Shown in pieces: positions 1-12,500 of a DNA stretch of 64,000 nt (position 1 is its first letter; the number at the start of each line of letters is the position of its first letter). The position numbers and the translations under genes are program-made. Origin of the DNA: Mermis nigrescens. Taxonomy: Eukaryota; Nematoda; Enoplea; Mermithida; Mermithidae. The notes under the pieces are model-generated. The model worked only from the letters and a program-made list of their open reading frames with translations, did not search any database and was not told the DNA's origin. The DNA lies in assembly GCA_036768485.1 (NCBI GenBank), contig JAVLUZ010000154.1:35433051-35497050 (forward strand), written 5' to 3'.

Positions 1-724
1 CCGAATTGCGTATGCTTCAATTCGGTACGTTTTCGCAGATTCTACGAGCGCCTGGTTTGCTTCTGCCGGTCGAATTCATTGGCACTGAGCGGCCAGCCCA
101 GTGTAAACAAACGACCGGTCGATTTGTTTAAACTGTACAACGTTGTAAAGCAGAATAAAGGATATGATCACGTAAACTTGCTTTACGCATCATTTTTAAT
201 GCTGTTTTGCCGTATATAAAGAAACGTCGTTTTGTGTTATCGGTTTTTAAAGATCATCTTTACAACTTTTAGAAGCGCTTTAAACAACTTTTTGATTAAA
301 AAACGAATGTGCATATATTCAATTTGAGGCTAGTTTTAAATATTTTCTGTACTACGCATGTCGAGAAGTTATTCAGCATGCTGCCCGTATGCTTCACCTT
401 CCATATGTCGCCTGTTACGTGTCTTACTTTACACTCCGGGATTTTACGCAAAGCTTGCGTTCTCTGCTTTACATCGATTTATGCTCGCATATCGCAGGGG
501 ATTACTGTAGGTATAAAATTTCGGTGAGAATTGTATCATTTCGTACCCGTGCTTCTCTTTTCTGCATAAGTTTAAAGCGAGCTGCTCAATTAAGCGCTAA
601 TCAATAGTTTACACTGTATTTGGTTTCTCATTCTTTTTGTTGCTTTAAACGATTCGATTATTTAATTTATTTTAAAATTTCACTTTCCATACGGCATCGT
701 AATTACAAAACGTACACCGCTGTA

Positions 725-820
725 CCGTACATACGTGCACAGCGTGGGAATTCTGGGGGAGGTGAACTTTTAAAGTGCCTTCTTTGGGCCAAAAAATGGT
801 GGGTTTGGGTACTAGTGATG
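725..820 (+). mobile_element. Truncated hAT-like MITE fragment
   Basis: It resembles the left end of the complete element at 5710-6114: a CATACGTGCACAG start, GGGAATTCTGGGGG, then AAAGTGCCTTCTTTGGGCC. The copy is cut off by the GGATCC tandem repeat to its right. Confidence 0.6.
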
Positions 821-849
821 AAACGGATCCTAAATTTCAATTCATCCGA

Positions 850-1110
850 ATCCGGATCCTGATTTTCGCAACTTCCGGGTCCGGATCGGGATCTCAATTT
901 TCCTAACTACTTGGATCCGGATCCTGATTTTCATAACTTCCGGATCTGGATCGGGATCTCAATTTTCCTAACTAATAGGATCCGGATCCGGATCCTGATT
1001 TTCGCAACTTCCGGGTCCGGATCGGGATCTCAATTTTCCTAACTACTTGGATCCGGATCCGGATCCAGGTAGTAAAAAATCGAAACTTTTGGATCCGGAT
1101 CCTGATCCGA
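850..1110. repeat. Tandem repeat rich in GGATCC/TCCGGATCC
   Basis: About three and a half copies of a 65-71 bp unit, each carrying TCCGGATCCTGATTTTC, AACTTCCGG.TC.GGATCGG and CTCAATTTTCCTAACTA. The copies start near 852, 917 and 988. The array interrupts or abuts a truncated hAT-like MITE fragment that begins near 725. Confidence 0.8.
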
Positions 1111-2312
1111 TAGACACGTTAGTCCCTGCTGATTTAATTTAATAATCTGTTGTTGATTTTGTGTTGCGCTATCTTGTTCATCGTGATTGGTTGTTTGTGC
1201 CTCAGGGGCAAGTGTTCTCTTGTACAGGGTCCCTTTAGACACGTACAAAGGCGGTCCCCAAGCCTTTGTTAATTTGTACACGTAAATTTTGGGATTGGCA
1301 CCTAGTACTATATAGTATAGTAAAGCTTTTTGTGCGGTAACACTGGTTTTTTTACCTTCGTTTATGTAGTTTAGCCTACGTTTTTCTGGGTTTCCGACGA
1401 TAACAAAATACAAAAAATTATCAGTGGGAGAATTTAAACATTTTAAGCATTTAGAGGAAGAATTTTGCGTCCTCTTTATTGATAAGAGTTCAGAAACTTT
1501 AATTTGCGATTAATAAAAAACTAAGTCACTTTGGACGTTTTAAACACAATTTTTAAGCTTTGGGAAAGGAAGCGAAACAGAAAATAACCAATTTTATATG
1601 GAAGAGCTTCATAGGTGCACAAGGTCAGGGTCGGCAAGGGTGGGAAGGGGTGAAATCCAAAAAAATCAAAACAGTCAATTTAACGTTCACGATTTTTTTG
1701 CTGTCTTAACCATCAAAATCGTCGAAATAGCCTATAAAACGTTTTTTCAGGGTAATATCGCGTTTTAAAAGCATTTTTAGTCCATTTTGACTGCATTATA
1801 TCACTTTTAACACTAAAAAATGCAAAAATTTATCAATTTAAATCTCAATTTTCGGGCAGTGGGGGCGGCACCCAGGAGGAGCGGAGGTATCCACTATTTC
1901 AACGTACCGGTTACGGGTAGAGTCCCGTAATTTTTGGGTGGAGGGTGACAGCATACATGCGTAGTATGTGTTTATATTTGGGTTAGGGTTAATCGAAATT
2001 TTTTTATAATATGCATTTTTGATACTCAAAATCGTATAGAGGCGCGACGAAATCACTATTTATGACGTTTCTGACGATGCCTTTTCTCCCTAAACGACGA
2101 AAAGAAAACATTTTGGAGAAAAATTTGTTGAAATTGACTAAGATTACATAAATTGTCAAAAATGGTTATTGGGCTAGGAACGCTGAAAAATTGTTACATA
2201 AGTACTTTCGAATTAAAAGGATAGCTCAAAACGCTTAAAACATGGCATTTCAAATTTTTTTTGAATAGTTGGAAATTCCGAGGAGTTGAGCGATTTTCTA
2301 CCGAGGTTGTAC

Positions 2313-2565
2313 CCTTAGGTGGGCGGTACCAAAATTCTGCAGGGGGAGTGCAAGATTTTTCAAAGGTCGAAAAATGGCCTTAAAAATGGTGGTATGGCGA
2401 AAAAACACCGCTTTTCAACGTTTCTCATCGAGCACTATCCATTGGCATCAAAAAATTGCGAAAAACAAAAAAAATTCAAAAATTGAATTCTGGGGTTTAT
2501 TTTGATCTATTGGGGGGATGGGTGCATACCCCCGAACCCCCCCCCCCCCACACGCCCAGGTGTGG
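2313..2565 (+). mobile_element. MITE, main family (6-bp TSD type)
   Basis: It has the full family layout: a CC.TAGGTGGGC left end, ACCAAAATTCTG, a G-rich run, AAAAATGGTGGTATGGCGAA, CGAGCACTATCCATTGGCAT, GAATTCTGGGG, then CCCC and CACGCCCAGGTGTGG at the right end. The flanks GTTGTA and ATTGTA look like a decayed 6-bp target duplication with one extra base at the left end. The element has no coding capacity. Confidence 0.8.
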
Positions 2566-3084
2566 ATTGTAACCCCTCCTCATATCATGTCATATATGGA
2601 GCGAAAGGAGAAATGGTCTTCAACTTTCGACCAAAAATGACAGATAGCGCGTGCTATTGGTGTACAAATGCATGTTTTTCTAAGAGGAGGCTAGAGGGGC
2701 TAAAAATTATTCGCTTTTTGCGGAGAGACAAGAGGGGGTCGGCCACTTTGGGTTGGTGGATCCCTGACACATAAAGTCTCAAACATTTGAACGGGATTAT
2801 GCTGACGATTTTTAGAAGAAGGGGGAGGATAAGGACCATACATTAGCGGCAAGAAAATTCTGGGGGGGTTAAATCGCCAGAAATTACCAAAACCGCCGAA
2901 ATTTTTATTGGGAGGTCTACAGTAATCTGGGTTTTTTAACATCTGCGGGGTGTATACCCCTGACCCCCTCCGCGCCCATGCGTGGTAAGGTCCCTTTATT
3001 TTTTGTCAAAAATGACAATGTAAAAGTGGCCTTGAAACGCAAGTTTTTATAAAAATCTGGGGAAAAGGGGAGCGGTGTTTTTTT

Positions 3085-3500
3085 TGCACAAGGTCTCTTT
3101 GTACATGTACAAAGATGGTGCCTAATGTCTTTGTACACTTTGTACATGCAAATTTTTGTACTATAATACGGTACCTGCGAATACCGATTTTAGTGTGGTG
3201 AAACAGGGTTTTTCGTCCGTTGGTAGTGTATTTTAGCTTATTTCTGGTTTTCTGACGCGAACAATTACTAAGAATTGTCTGGAAAGGGCGCGAAGCGTCG
3301 AAAAATTTGACATTCTCCCACTCTAAATGTAAATTCTGCCATTGCAAGGATACATATATAGGACTGACAATTACTCGTTTTGGCGCGAAGCGCCGAATAT
3401 TTTGGAAATCCTACACCTTTTTACAGTTTTTGTCGTTCCAAAAATCTTTGTACATGCATAAAGACGGTCCCGAAAAGTCTTTTCACATCAGTCTTCGAGG
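3085..3500 (+). repeat. CTTTGTAC-palindrome repeat with GCGAAGC hairpins
   Basis: It contains a perfect 18-bp palindrome CTTTGTACATGTACAAAG at 3097-3114, a second CTTTGTAC pair near 3140, and two copies of the GGCGCGAAGCG(C/T)CGAA hairpin word (about 3288 and 3380). Related copies are at about 1190-1450 (+), 8290-8590 (-) and 11570-12120 (+). The element boundaries are not clear. Confidence 0.65.
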
Positions 3501-4389
3501 AACGACCAAATTTGATTTGCGGATCCCCTAAATCCCCACCTATCCACATGTTTGGGGGATTCCCATCTTCCTCTGTCTGTCACACGCCCCATTATAACAT
3601 TCATCCCAGGCACATAATTTTTGGCGTTTTTGTGTGCCCTAGGTGTCTAGGCGCAAAATATGGCGTCATCTGTGCCCCGAGCTGGGCATTCCTCAGTGCA
3701 ATAGCTCCAGCGGGCAATTGAAGCGACTTTATATGCTAAATTTGCTAACATTCGAGCGTTTTTTCGACCGCAACTTGCCGCTGGACGCTTGTTTGGCTTT
3801 AAACGCGTCCGAAGCAGCCAAAAAACGCGCTAGGTCGACCAAATGCGACCAGTCGGCCGGTGCGGAACTATTATTTGCATACAAATCGCTCCTCGAAATA
3901 AAAATCCAAAATGATAAAAAACGAAATAAATAGTTTATTCATGTAATAATAAAAATAAAAAATTGATAAAAAATGAAATAGAATTTAAAGTAATAAAAAG
4001 TACGTAAAATATTAAAAAATAAAATACATTTTGGCCTGAATTTGACCCTGGTTGAAGAAAGGTAAGATGCGGAGGCCCTCACTCAGATAACTTGACTCTT
4101 TTTGTTATTGGAAACTCGTTATTTTTGTCCTAGAATTTTCAGAAAAGCTCGTTTTTATGCGTTTTTTCTGTCTAAAAATTTTTATTTCCTTTTTTTACTT
4201 TTCTGCCTAAATATTTCGGATTTCTCAGTCTTTTTACCGCATAATGTTCAAGAATTTTCGTTTCAACTGATCGATTTAAACCTATTATACTCGTATTATA
4301 AGAACACTTTGAATAATTTTTATAATGAAATCAGATGCTTTGCGCGCGTCGCAAACTAGAGTAGTGTAAAGTGGTTTAAACTAAGGTAT

Positions 4390-4540
4390 TCAAAGTTTGT
4401 CGTCCCCCTCCCCGATTTTTTTTGGGGAAAAATTAAATTTTTTTGGCCGTTTTCAGCCAAAGTTAGAGGTCATTTACCCTCTCCCCCAGAAATAGCCGAG
4501 GACTCCCCCACCCAGAATTTCAAGCCGTTACATGTATGAC
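4390..4540 (+). repeat. Dispersed repeat ending in CAAGCCGTTACATGTAT
   Basis: Shares CCGTTTT.AG, a C-rich stretch and AATTTCAAGCCGTTACAT with 54350-54535. Looser relatives are at 48250-48690. These are old copies of a non-coding family whose ends are not resolved. Confidence 0.5.
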
Positions 4541-5709
4541 GGTAACTGTCTGTCGTTCCGGCCTATGTTATACAATTGTCCTAAAAGTTTGATTTTAAGT
4601 GGTTTAAACTGTTCCGGACTGCTCTATGTTTACCCGTGTCCTATTGTTCTATTGTTCCAGCCTAGAATGGTCATTAAGAAATAATTAAATACAATTAAGT
4701 ATGTTATCAATTAATTAATTGAGTCAATAAATTTGCGTAACCGTAGCTTTTATGATTTATCTTTCGGAAAATCTGTAATCGGCTAAGTTACCCGGGATTT
4801 TATTAAGAAATATGGTTTTTTGCAGCTTGAAAAGGGGAAATAATCAACGAATTCTTAATTTAAAAATTATCTAAATGCCCAATTTTTTATTTATTTTTGA
4901 TAAAATCAGTTAATCTTTTCCTATGAAAAATTTAAGTTCACGTCTAATTTCTGATAAAGTGGTTTCAAAAAATGACTGACGAATAAGTTTCCGAAAATAT
5001 TTTGATCGATGATTTAAAAGGCATGTTTTTTGCCAAAAATCAATGGGAACGTAAAAATCCGAGCCGTTTGAGACAGTGGTTGGCGATTGATGCATTATAT
5101 TGCTTTTTATGTTTAAATGTGTATATATTTTCTATATTTTTCGATAAATAATTTACATTTTAATTTTATATATTTTTGTTTTTTTCAAATATTTTAATAT
5201 TTATTTTAAGGTTTTTATTATTTCGATATAATATTTTTTAACATTTTAATATTTTCTTATAGTAATTATATGAAACCCTAGAGATCACGTTTAGTCTACA
5301 TATTGTGCAAATCAGTCCCGTTTGTCAAATGACGTTACTGTTATGAAATTTTCGTATTTTGAGTGTTTTTCGATAAATAACTTCACGGAAGTTGGGTCTC
5401 TGTAAACTTGTTCGATATCTACATATTAAGTTTTTATGTTCGAGAGAAGCCAGACAGAATCAAGTATATTCCTTTAGAAATCAGTAAAGATTTTTTTGCG
5501 CCTATTGCATGCAGAATATGTTGTGTGAGGGTCCTTGAATTTGGCAGGCGTCGGAAGTAAATTTGCCGATTAATTATCGATTAATATGTTAATTACATAT
5601 TGGAGGGTCACTGGAATGACGTGGATGATAAATTAATTAATTAATTAATTAATTGATTGAACAATTACTAATTAATTGAATGGATAAATGAATCACGATT
5701 GGCTAGTTA

Positions 5710-6114
5710 CATACATGCACAGTATGGGAATTCTGGGGGGGGTGTGAAACCTAAAGTGCCTTTTTTGGGCCGAAAAATGGCCGGTACGCGTTGAAAAACA
5801 TCGTTTTTTGGCGTTTCTGACGATACTCTATCCTTCTAGAGCATGAAATAATCAGAAAAATTTCGAAAAATGTCGAATAAATTGACCAATATATCGCTTA
5901 AAACATGAATATATGGCGCGAAGCGCCGAAAATTTGGCGATTTTGAGCAAATAGATAGCCAAAAACCCTTAAAAAGACACTTTTTCTACCAATTTCCAGG
6001 TAAGTTCAGGAAACATTTGAAAAATCGCCAATTCTGGGGGGGGGGGGTGAAAAATTTTTAGCGGGGGGTGAAAAATGATTCTGCGGGGGTGAAACGCCCC
6101 CCAGATCATGTATG
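5710..6114 (+). mobile_element. Complete hAT-like MITE with 8-bp target duplication
   Basis: A 405-bp element flanked by the perfect direct repeat GCTAGTTA (5702-5709 and 6115-6122). It starts CATACATG and ends CATGTATG, so short inverted termini are present, beginning CA and ending TG as in hAT elements, which also make 8-bp duplications. Internally it carries GGGAATTCTGGGG near the left end, the hairpin word GGCGCGAAGCGCCGAA near 5917 and G-rich runs near the right end. It has no transposase. Relatives are at about 725-820, 34240-34500, 51740-52107 and 53950-54320. Confidence 0.8.
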
Positions 6115-6426
6115 GCTAGTTATCAATTTTGGAGTTTTTTTGTCAAAATCGTTCAGTTTTTAATTCATTTACCCTTACGAAATTTGTTTCACTTGTTCCA
6201 TAAACCTTGCTTACAGTCCACGTTCTTGCTAGGACGTAAACTTCTTTCGGTTATAATAATAAAAATTAATGCAAAAATGAGAATTACCGCAAAATGCTCG
6301 AAAAGTTTCGCTATAATTGAATGAAAAATAAATAAAAAGTCTGTACGAACAAATAAAAAAGAAAAAGTTACGCGCAGATAAATAGAAGAATTTTAGTGTA
6401 AACAACGACAATTGGTGAATTTTCAG

Positions 6427-6575
6427 CTCCTCTTGCGTCCGCATCGAATGATATCGAGTACGTATCCAATCCGTTCGACGATTCGTCGCCTTCTGCGGAT
6501 GCCCAAAAATCCATTTCAAATACCGATTCGCTGCCGCTCCTTAATCGGCCGGATACTGTAGCTCCGGCGCCTACA
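6427..6575 (+). CDS. Possible upstream exon of the ARID1-like gene
   Basis: A TTTTCAG acceptor precedes a 49-50 codon open stretch beginning PLASASNDIEYVSNPFDD, polar and Ser/Pro-rich as expected of the disordered part of ARID1. A GTAAAC donor at 6576 would leave a 61-bp intron before the next candidate exon, in matching phase (0). No homology is recognised. Codon style (many NCG codons) is like the certain exons. Confidence 0.35.
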
Positions 6576-9500
6576 GTAAACTCCACAATCTTATACCGTA
6601 CATCCGGCTGATCCCGCGGTCCCACCAAGACTGCAGTACGCCGACCGTAAGGCTGCGGTCGCTACAGTAAGCCGTCCGATGCTCAATCGTTCCAAACTTC
6701 AACAGTGGGCGCACGAACGTCGACTTTACACTAGCTATCGTCCGGAATGCGCGACCGGTGTAAACCTGGGCCAGAGTGTAAAGTACTTCGACGGTAATCG
6801 AGGACGAATTTTGGCTTTCAGCGGCGGCTCTGATTACAGTACTTCTATTATATTTCCGGTTAATGACTTCAATTACACATTTTAAAGTGACCGCGACTAC
6901 TTTACACTTCCCGTTTTGAGCAACAGGGTCGTTTTAATGTAAGGCGCGGTTTAGACTATATATTAGTAGCTAAATTATGCATTGAATTGATTATTTAATG
7001 TTAAAGTAAGATTTAGAAATCGATAAATAATTCGATTTTTTATTTGCTTCAATCGGCATTGCGCTTTACACAATTGTGTCATATTGGAATATGCCATTAT
7101 ATCTTCTTCGCATTGTCAAAGAGCGTTGAATAAATTTAATAAATGAGTTACTTAATAAAATTATCGATATAAATTTGGAATAACCCGAAAAATTGTATTG
7201 TTGAGAGACAAATATATATTATTCTTTCTCGCCTTTTCGCTCAGTGTAAACAATGTTCGTTATAAATAATATTTAATATGTCGTCAGATCAACCTATCAC
7301 CTACACGTGCGCTGCTCAAAATTTGACTTACAATGACGTCAAAGTCGGGTCCTTTGCAATACCAGATCATTGTACTACTCTTTCATCGACATTGAATCGG
7401 TTTACACCCACGATTAGTAATCGAGTAGGTCTTTGGCCTGTTTCTTTATTATGATTAGGCGATCGTCGCTCTTTTTCAATGTTTTTACGCTATTGATTTT
7501 GCTTATTACCTTTTATTCTTTTTCAACTTGCATTTTTTTCTACAGTATGCCATTTAAAGTTTTGCAAAAATTTACACTTCAATTTATATGTTTTCTTCTT
7601 AATTGCAGTTTACATTTTTCTAACTGATATTTTGGCCCTTAATTTTCGCGTCACCTTTCTTAGCCGTTTTCTGAACTGACACAATGAAAACGTGCAGGTG
7701 CCGGGAACGAAAATTTTTGCGAAGCAGTGTAAAATAATGTAAAGCGGTGGAAATGACTAAGCGTGTAAAGCGGTGATTTTCGATCTAGAATCTACTAAAC
7801 AAATACCGACGAAGTAGTGCATCGAGAATTGTTTTATATTCAGGTGTAAAAAAAGTTTTAATTAAATTTCTTGACTTGTGTAAAGTGTCGGAATCCGGAA
7901 TTATTCACTTTTTGCTACTTTTCTGGCCAATGTTTTATTTGTAGAAATTTTAATTGCGCATCTTTGAATCTTGCGATCAAATCTTTATTGTTATAGTTTA
8001 CACTGTGTCATAGTTTCTAGAAAAAATGGAATATATTTGTATACAACATGCATGACTAATTTCACACGTTTTCGAATATGACCCTGACTGCGACTCTTTG
8101 TGCTGCTACCGGAAAATCACGTAGAGCTGTTGATGCTCCTGGAATAAAGTACTCGAATAAGTAGTTTACACTTATAGTGCGTATTAACTTCGTTAACAAG
8201 TTCTGCACTCATGGTTTATTTGGACCTATTTTTGATTTTTTCTGGAAAAGTTGAGATACCGCCCCCCCTCTTAAGAAAATTCTAGATCCGCCGCTGATCC
8301 TACATATCTTTAAAATGGCAGAATTTGCATTTAGAATGGAAAATTGCCAAATTTTTTCGGCGCTTCGCGCCATTTTGAACAATTTTTAGTAATTTTTGGC
8401 GTCAGAAACCCCGAAATCGGCTAAAATACACTACCAAAGATCGGGAAACCCTGTTTTACCACACTAAAATCGCTACTGTACTATATTGGAGTACACAAAA
8501 ATTTGCATGTATAAAATGAACAAAGACTTTTGGGGACCATCTTTGTACATTTACAAACGGACCTTGTACGAAAAAGAAAAACGCTGGTATGTATTCATTA
8601 GTATGGTGTGTGTAAAGTATTTGGAATTTTCAGAAAAAATTACTCAATAAGTTGAATGGGCTGTATACGATTACATACGAGTATAGTTATAAATTATTTT
8701 TTCCGGAACTTATTTGGTACTTTGATTGTCAGCACTAGTGTAAGCTACTCAATAACATTGATCCTCCCCCGTTTTGGTGCATGCCATTATTTTGTGGTTT
8801 ATGAAAATTACGCTTGAAATTGAATAGGATAGGCTTTTTCGTACACAAATCAGTGCTTTTTCCTGCAAAATTAGCGTTAAGTTCTTAATTGCACGGATAA
8901 TGCCGCCATTAGTTTTCCGTCTTATACTCAGTTTTCGCATTTTATTAGGCAAATATTAGGTTGAATTGAAGTTGTTATCGAAGAAATTAGTGTAAAGTTG
9001 TTAATTGCGTGGATAATGCTGCATTAGTTTACACTGACGGCGTTCGTCTCATACTCAGTGTTTACGTTATGTCAAGCAAACACTAGTTGAATTAAAGCTA
9101 TTATCGATAACGCGACGCCGTTATCCTTTTCGAACTCGTAAAGTTCTTGTTTCGTTAACTTGACGTATTGCGTAACTTTTTGTCCTTTTAAATAGATTCA
9201 TTTTATTCCTGTTTGCTCAGGCCGTCTTAGTTCAAAGCAATAACGATCGGATAACCGTCAAGTCGGGCGAATGTTTCGGATCAGTGCCTTTACTTAATTC
9301 CCGTTGTTTAAATAGCCCTGTTTCGTTTGTTTTTCCGCCTAATTCGGTTGAGAACACTAAGCCAGTTATAAAGGAGCGCAAAAAGTTTACCGCTGATGAC
9401 ATAGGTAGCTCTTGTGAGCTCTTTTTTCTACCATTTGTAGGAATATTTTTTTATTCCGTAGACTTGTCGTTATTTGCGATTAAGGCTATTATTCGCGCTA

Positions 9501-12500
9501 ATTAAACGCCTAAGCGCGAACGATGCGGTAATAGGATTTTTTATTTTTAGCGTTGCTCTAGTGAACCACATTTTCATTCTTAGTGCTGCTGCTCTAATGA
9601 AACTTTACACCTTACGCATGAGCTATTATTTTATACTTTACACTGACATCTCTTTTGACACAATTTGCGCCGACTGAAATAAATTCTTGACGGTTCTTGC
9701 CCGGAAATATTTATTCTATTGATCCATCTTCGAAATTTCAACTTGGAATACATCGAATAATATCTGGCAAAGTCAGTTTAAAAATGCCGTAGAACAGCGG
9801 GTGAACGAGAATGTTTTTATAATGAGCGGCATACGCTCCAAAGCTCCTTGTGAGACGAGCGCACCTGAAACTTAATCCCATTTTTCAATTCTTCTATATG
9901 TGTGCGTTTATTAAGCTTGCATAGATGTTTAACTTACAAAACAGACTGAATGCTCTATTCGTATTTCTCCTTGTCGTTGCGTTGAATGTGATTCAAAGTC
10001 GTTTAAACTGAGAAGCTTAAACAACCGATTCTAATTTTCATATGTCCTTTCAGAGAAATTTTCAAGAAATCTGATTTTGATATAATTTTATTGATATTTT
10101 TCGGATTTAAGGTAAATGAAAGGTGAGCGTCGCGCCAGCTTAAACCTATCTTAAGATCTGTGGGTTTAAAACGTGGATTAAAAAGGATAAAAAGGTCATC
10201 TCGCAAGGAAAGTGTTTCGATTCAATGAATCTCGCTCGAATTTAAACCAATGTTTAAATCTTCTTTGTACATTTATGGTCTGTAAAATGTCGATAATATT
10301 TTAGAAAACAATAAAAGTTATCGATAGCAACCATCAATTTTGTCAAAAAATATATGTACACTTCTGAAATTGTGAAACCATTTTCATTCATTTTAATTCA
10401 TGCGTTTGTAACTCGATTCCAGGCATTGTCGACTGTGGATCGCCTGTGCTTATCGTTAAAATCGAATTTGCGTTTCGAAATCGCTCGGTCGCTAAATGTT
10501 CTTACCGTACTCTTGCACGATAACGCCAAGGACCGCGGCGACTCTAGCGCCAACGCCATCTTGCCTAATTTGCTACAATCGCCCCGCCTTTTGCATCCAT
10601 TGGTTGATTTACTACGAGCCGACTTATCGCTGATATTCGGTCGCCCTCTTCCTCGTCATTCGATTGACCAATCGTCGCGAACAGAAGGCGTGGCTAAGCG
10701 ACTTACGAACCAATCGTCAACGAATTATCCGATGCCGTCATTATCGTCCACGTCATCTTCCGGTCGTACGATTGCGTCGTCGTCATTGGCCGATTCTGGA
10801 ATTACGTCGTTGTCTTCGTCGTCGGCCGACCATTTTATTACGTCATCATCTTTGACCAATCACGCGATCGCGCCACTAGCGACGCTGATGACGTCAGCAC
10901 CCACGTCTAGTATAGTAGGATCGAGTCACGCGTCCGACGTTTCGGCGAGCACGCAAAAATCACGTGAACGTCCGGCTTCGTCGCGTTCGCCGTCACGTGA
11001 ACGAGACATTTTGTTTCAATCGGCTGACCCTTTAATTACGTCATCATCTTCGTCGCTAATGGACCATCGTATGAGAACGTCATCAGCAACCGTATTAAAT
11101 TCAACCTCTATGTCCGGCGCAGTAGTACCTAGTCTTGCGCCTGGTATGCGGCTGAGCTCGCTAAAATCACGTGAGCATCCAGCTTCATCACGTGAACGAG
11201 ATAATTTATTCGAAAAAGTCGACGGCGACCGTTCCATTGCAATGTCGAAGAGTAGAGTCATTAAACAATTTGCGTTTTACGCGCCCAAGCGTCCTACTGT
11301 AGACGAATCGGATTGCGTCACAGAGAATAACGAGATGTTCAACGAGATTACATCTTTGGAGCGACGTCTCGGTAAGTTGAAAAAATGATGTCGAATGAGC
11401 AAAAAAGGGAAGATAAATAAAATGAATTTAAATAAAGTACGACACACAATGATTGTAAATAGTGATAAAACATCAGTTGTATGCTAAAATCAGTCATCGC
11501 GCATATCATACATGGGTAAGGTAGAGGCGGCCAGAGGGGGTGAAATCCTTGAATAGTCATATAGTAAACTGTGGTCATTGTTGCTTGCCCAAAGTCTCTT
11601 TGTATATACATGTACAAAGACGGTGCCTAAAAGCAGTGTTTTTGTACTAAGGTCCCTTTGTACATGCACTAAGATGGTTCCCAAAAGTCTCGGTACATTT
11701 TGTACATGCAAATTTTCGGGTGCTGTTATATGGTATAGTAGCATTTTCGGTGTGGTAAAACAGGGTTTTTTCGACCTTTGGTAGTGTTTTTAGCCAATTT
11801 CTGTGTTTCTGATCACCAAAAATACTGAAAATTGTCTCGAAACGGCGCGAAGCGCCGAATAATGTGGTATTTTTGCTTCCTAAATACAATATCTGCCATT
11901 ATAAAGAGATATAGAACAAACAATTACTCATTTCGGCGCGTAGCGCTCAAACATTCTCGGAATTTCAGACTTACAGTTTTTGTTCTCTCAAAAATCTTTG
12001 TACATACATGTACAAAGACTCTTCGGTCCCGAAATGTCTTTGTACGTCGGAAAAATCTTTGCCGAATACAAAAAAAGTGTGCCTAAGAGTCCATTTACAT
12101 TCTGTACATATAAATGTTAGGGTACTATAATATGGTACAGTTGCCCGTGATGTGTAGCGAAGTGGGTTTCTTGACCCTTACTATTGAAGTTTAGTCAATT
12201 TATGGCTTCCCAGCGACGAAAACTACTAACTTTTACCAATAAAGCGCGAAACGTCAAAATTTGATCTTTCGACTGTTTTCCGGTAAAATTTTCAGTCTTT
12301 TTCGCAGTAAGCTCAGAAATTGTTTTGCAGCACCTTTTGCGTTTGCTCGAAATCACCTGACAGCGCCTGTTTTTCCAAAATTTTAGGTAGGGGTAATACC
12401 CCACTCTCACCCCTCCCCCTATGCCCATGTATGGCGCATATTCTTAAGACTTGCCTGGCACTTAAATTAACCAAATTTTCTCCGTTGATAGGTAGCGCTT

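Larger units (their letters stand above)
1..6426. other. Upstream flank of the ARID1-like gene, repeat-rich, no supported gene
   Basis: No convincing exon was found. The stretch holds several TTTACAC/GTGTAAA words (for example near 100, 426 and 608), a 65-71 bp tandem repeat at about 850-1110, two CTTTGTAC-type repeats (about 1190-1450 and 3085-3500), one MITE of the main family (2313-2565), an old repeat of another family at about 4390-4540, AT-rich low-complexity DNA with (TTAA)n at 5630-5670, and a complete hAT-like MITE at 5710-6114. Short open frames here are not backed by splice sites or homology. Earlier exons of the + strand gene could exist here, but I cannot show any. Confidence 0.6.

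Noticed and set aside
10354..10422. Extension of the ARID1 exon upstream to an ATG at 10354
   Set aside because: The stretch is a pyrimidine-rich intron end leading to CGATTCCAG; homology starts right after it.
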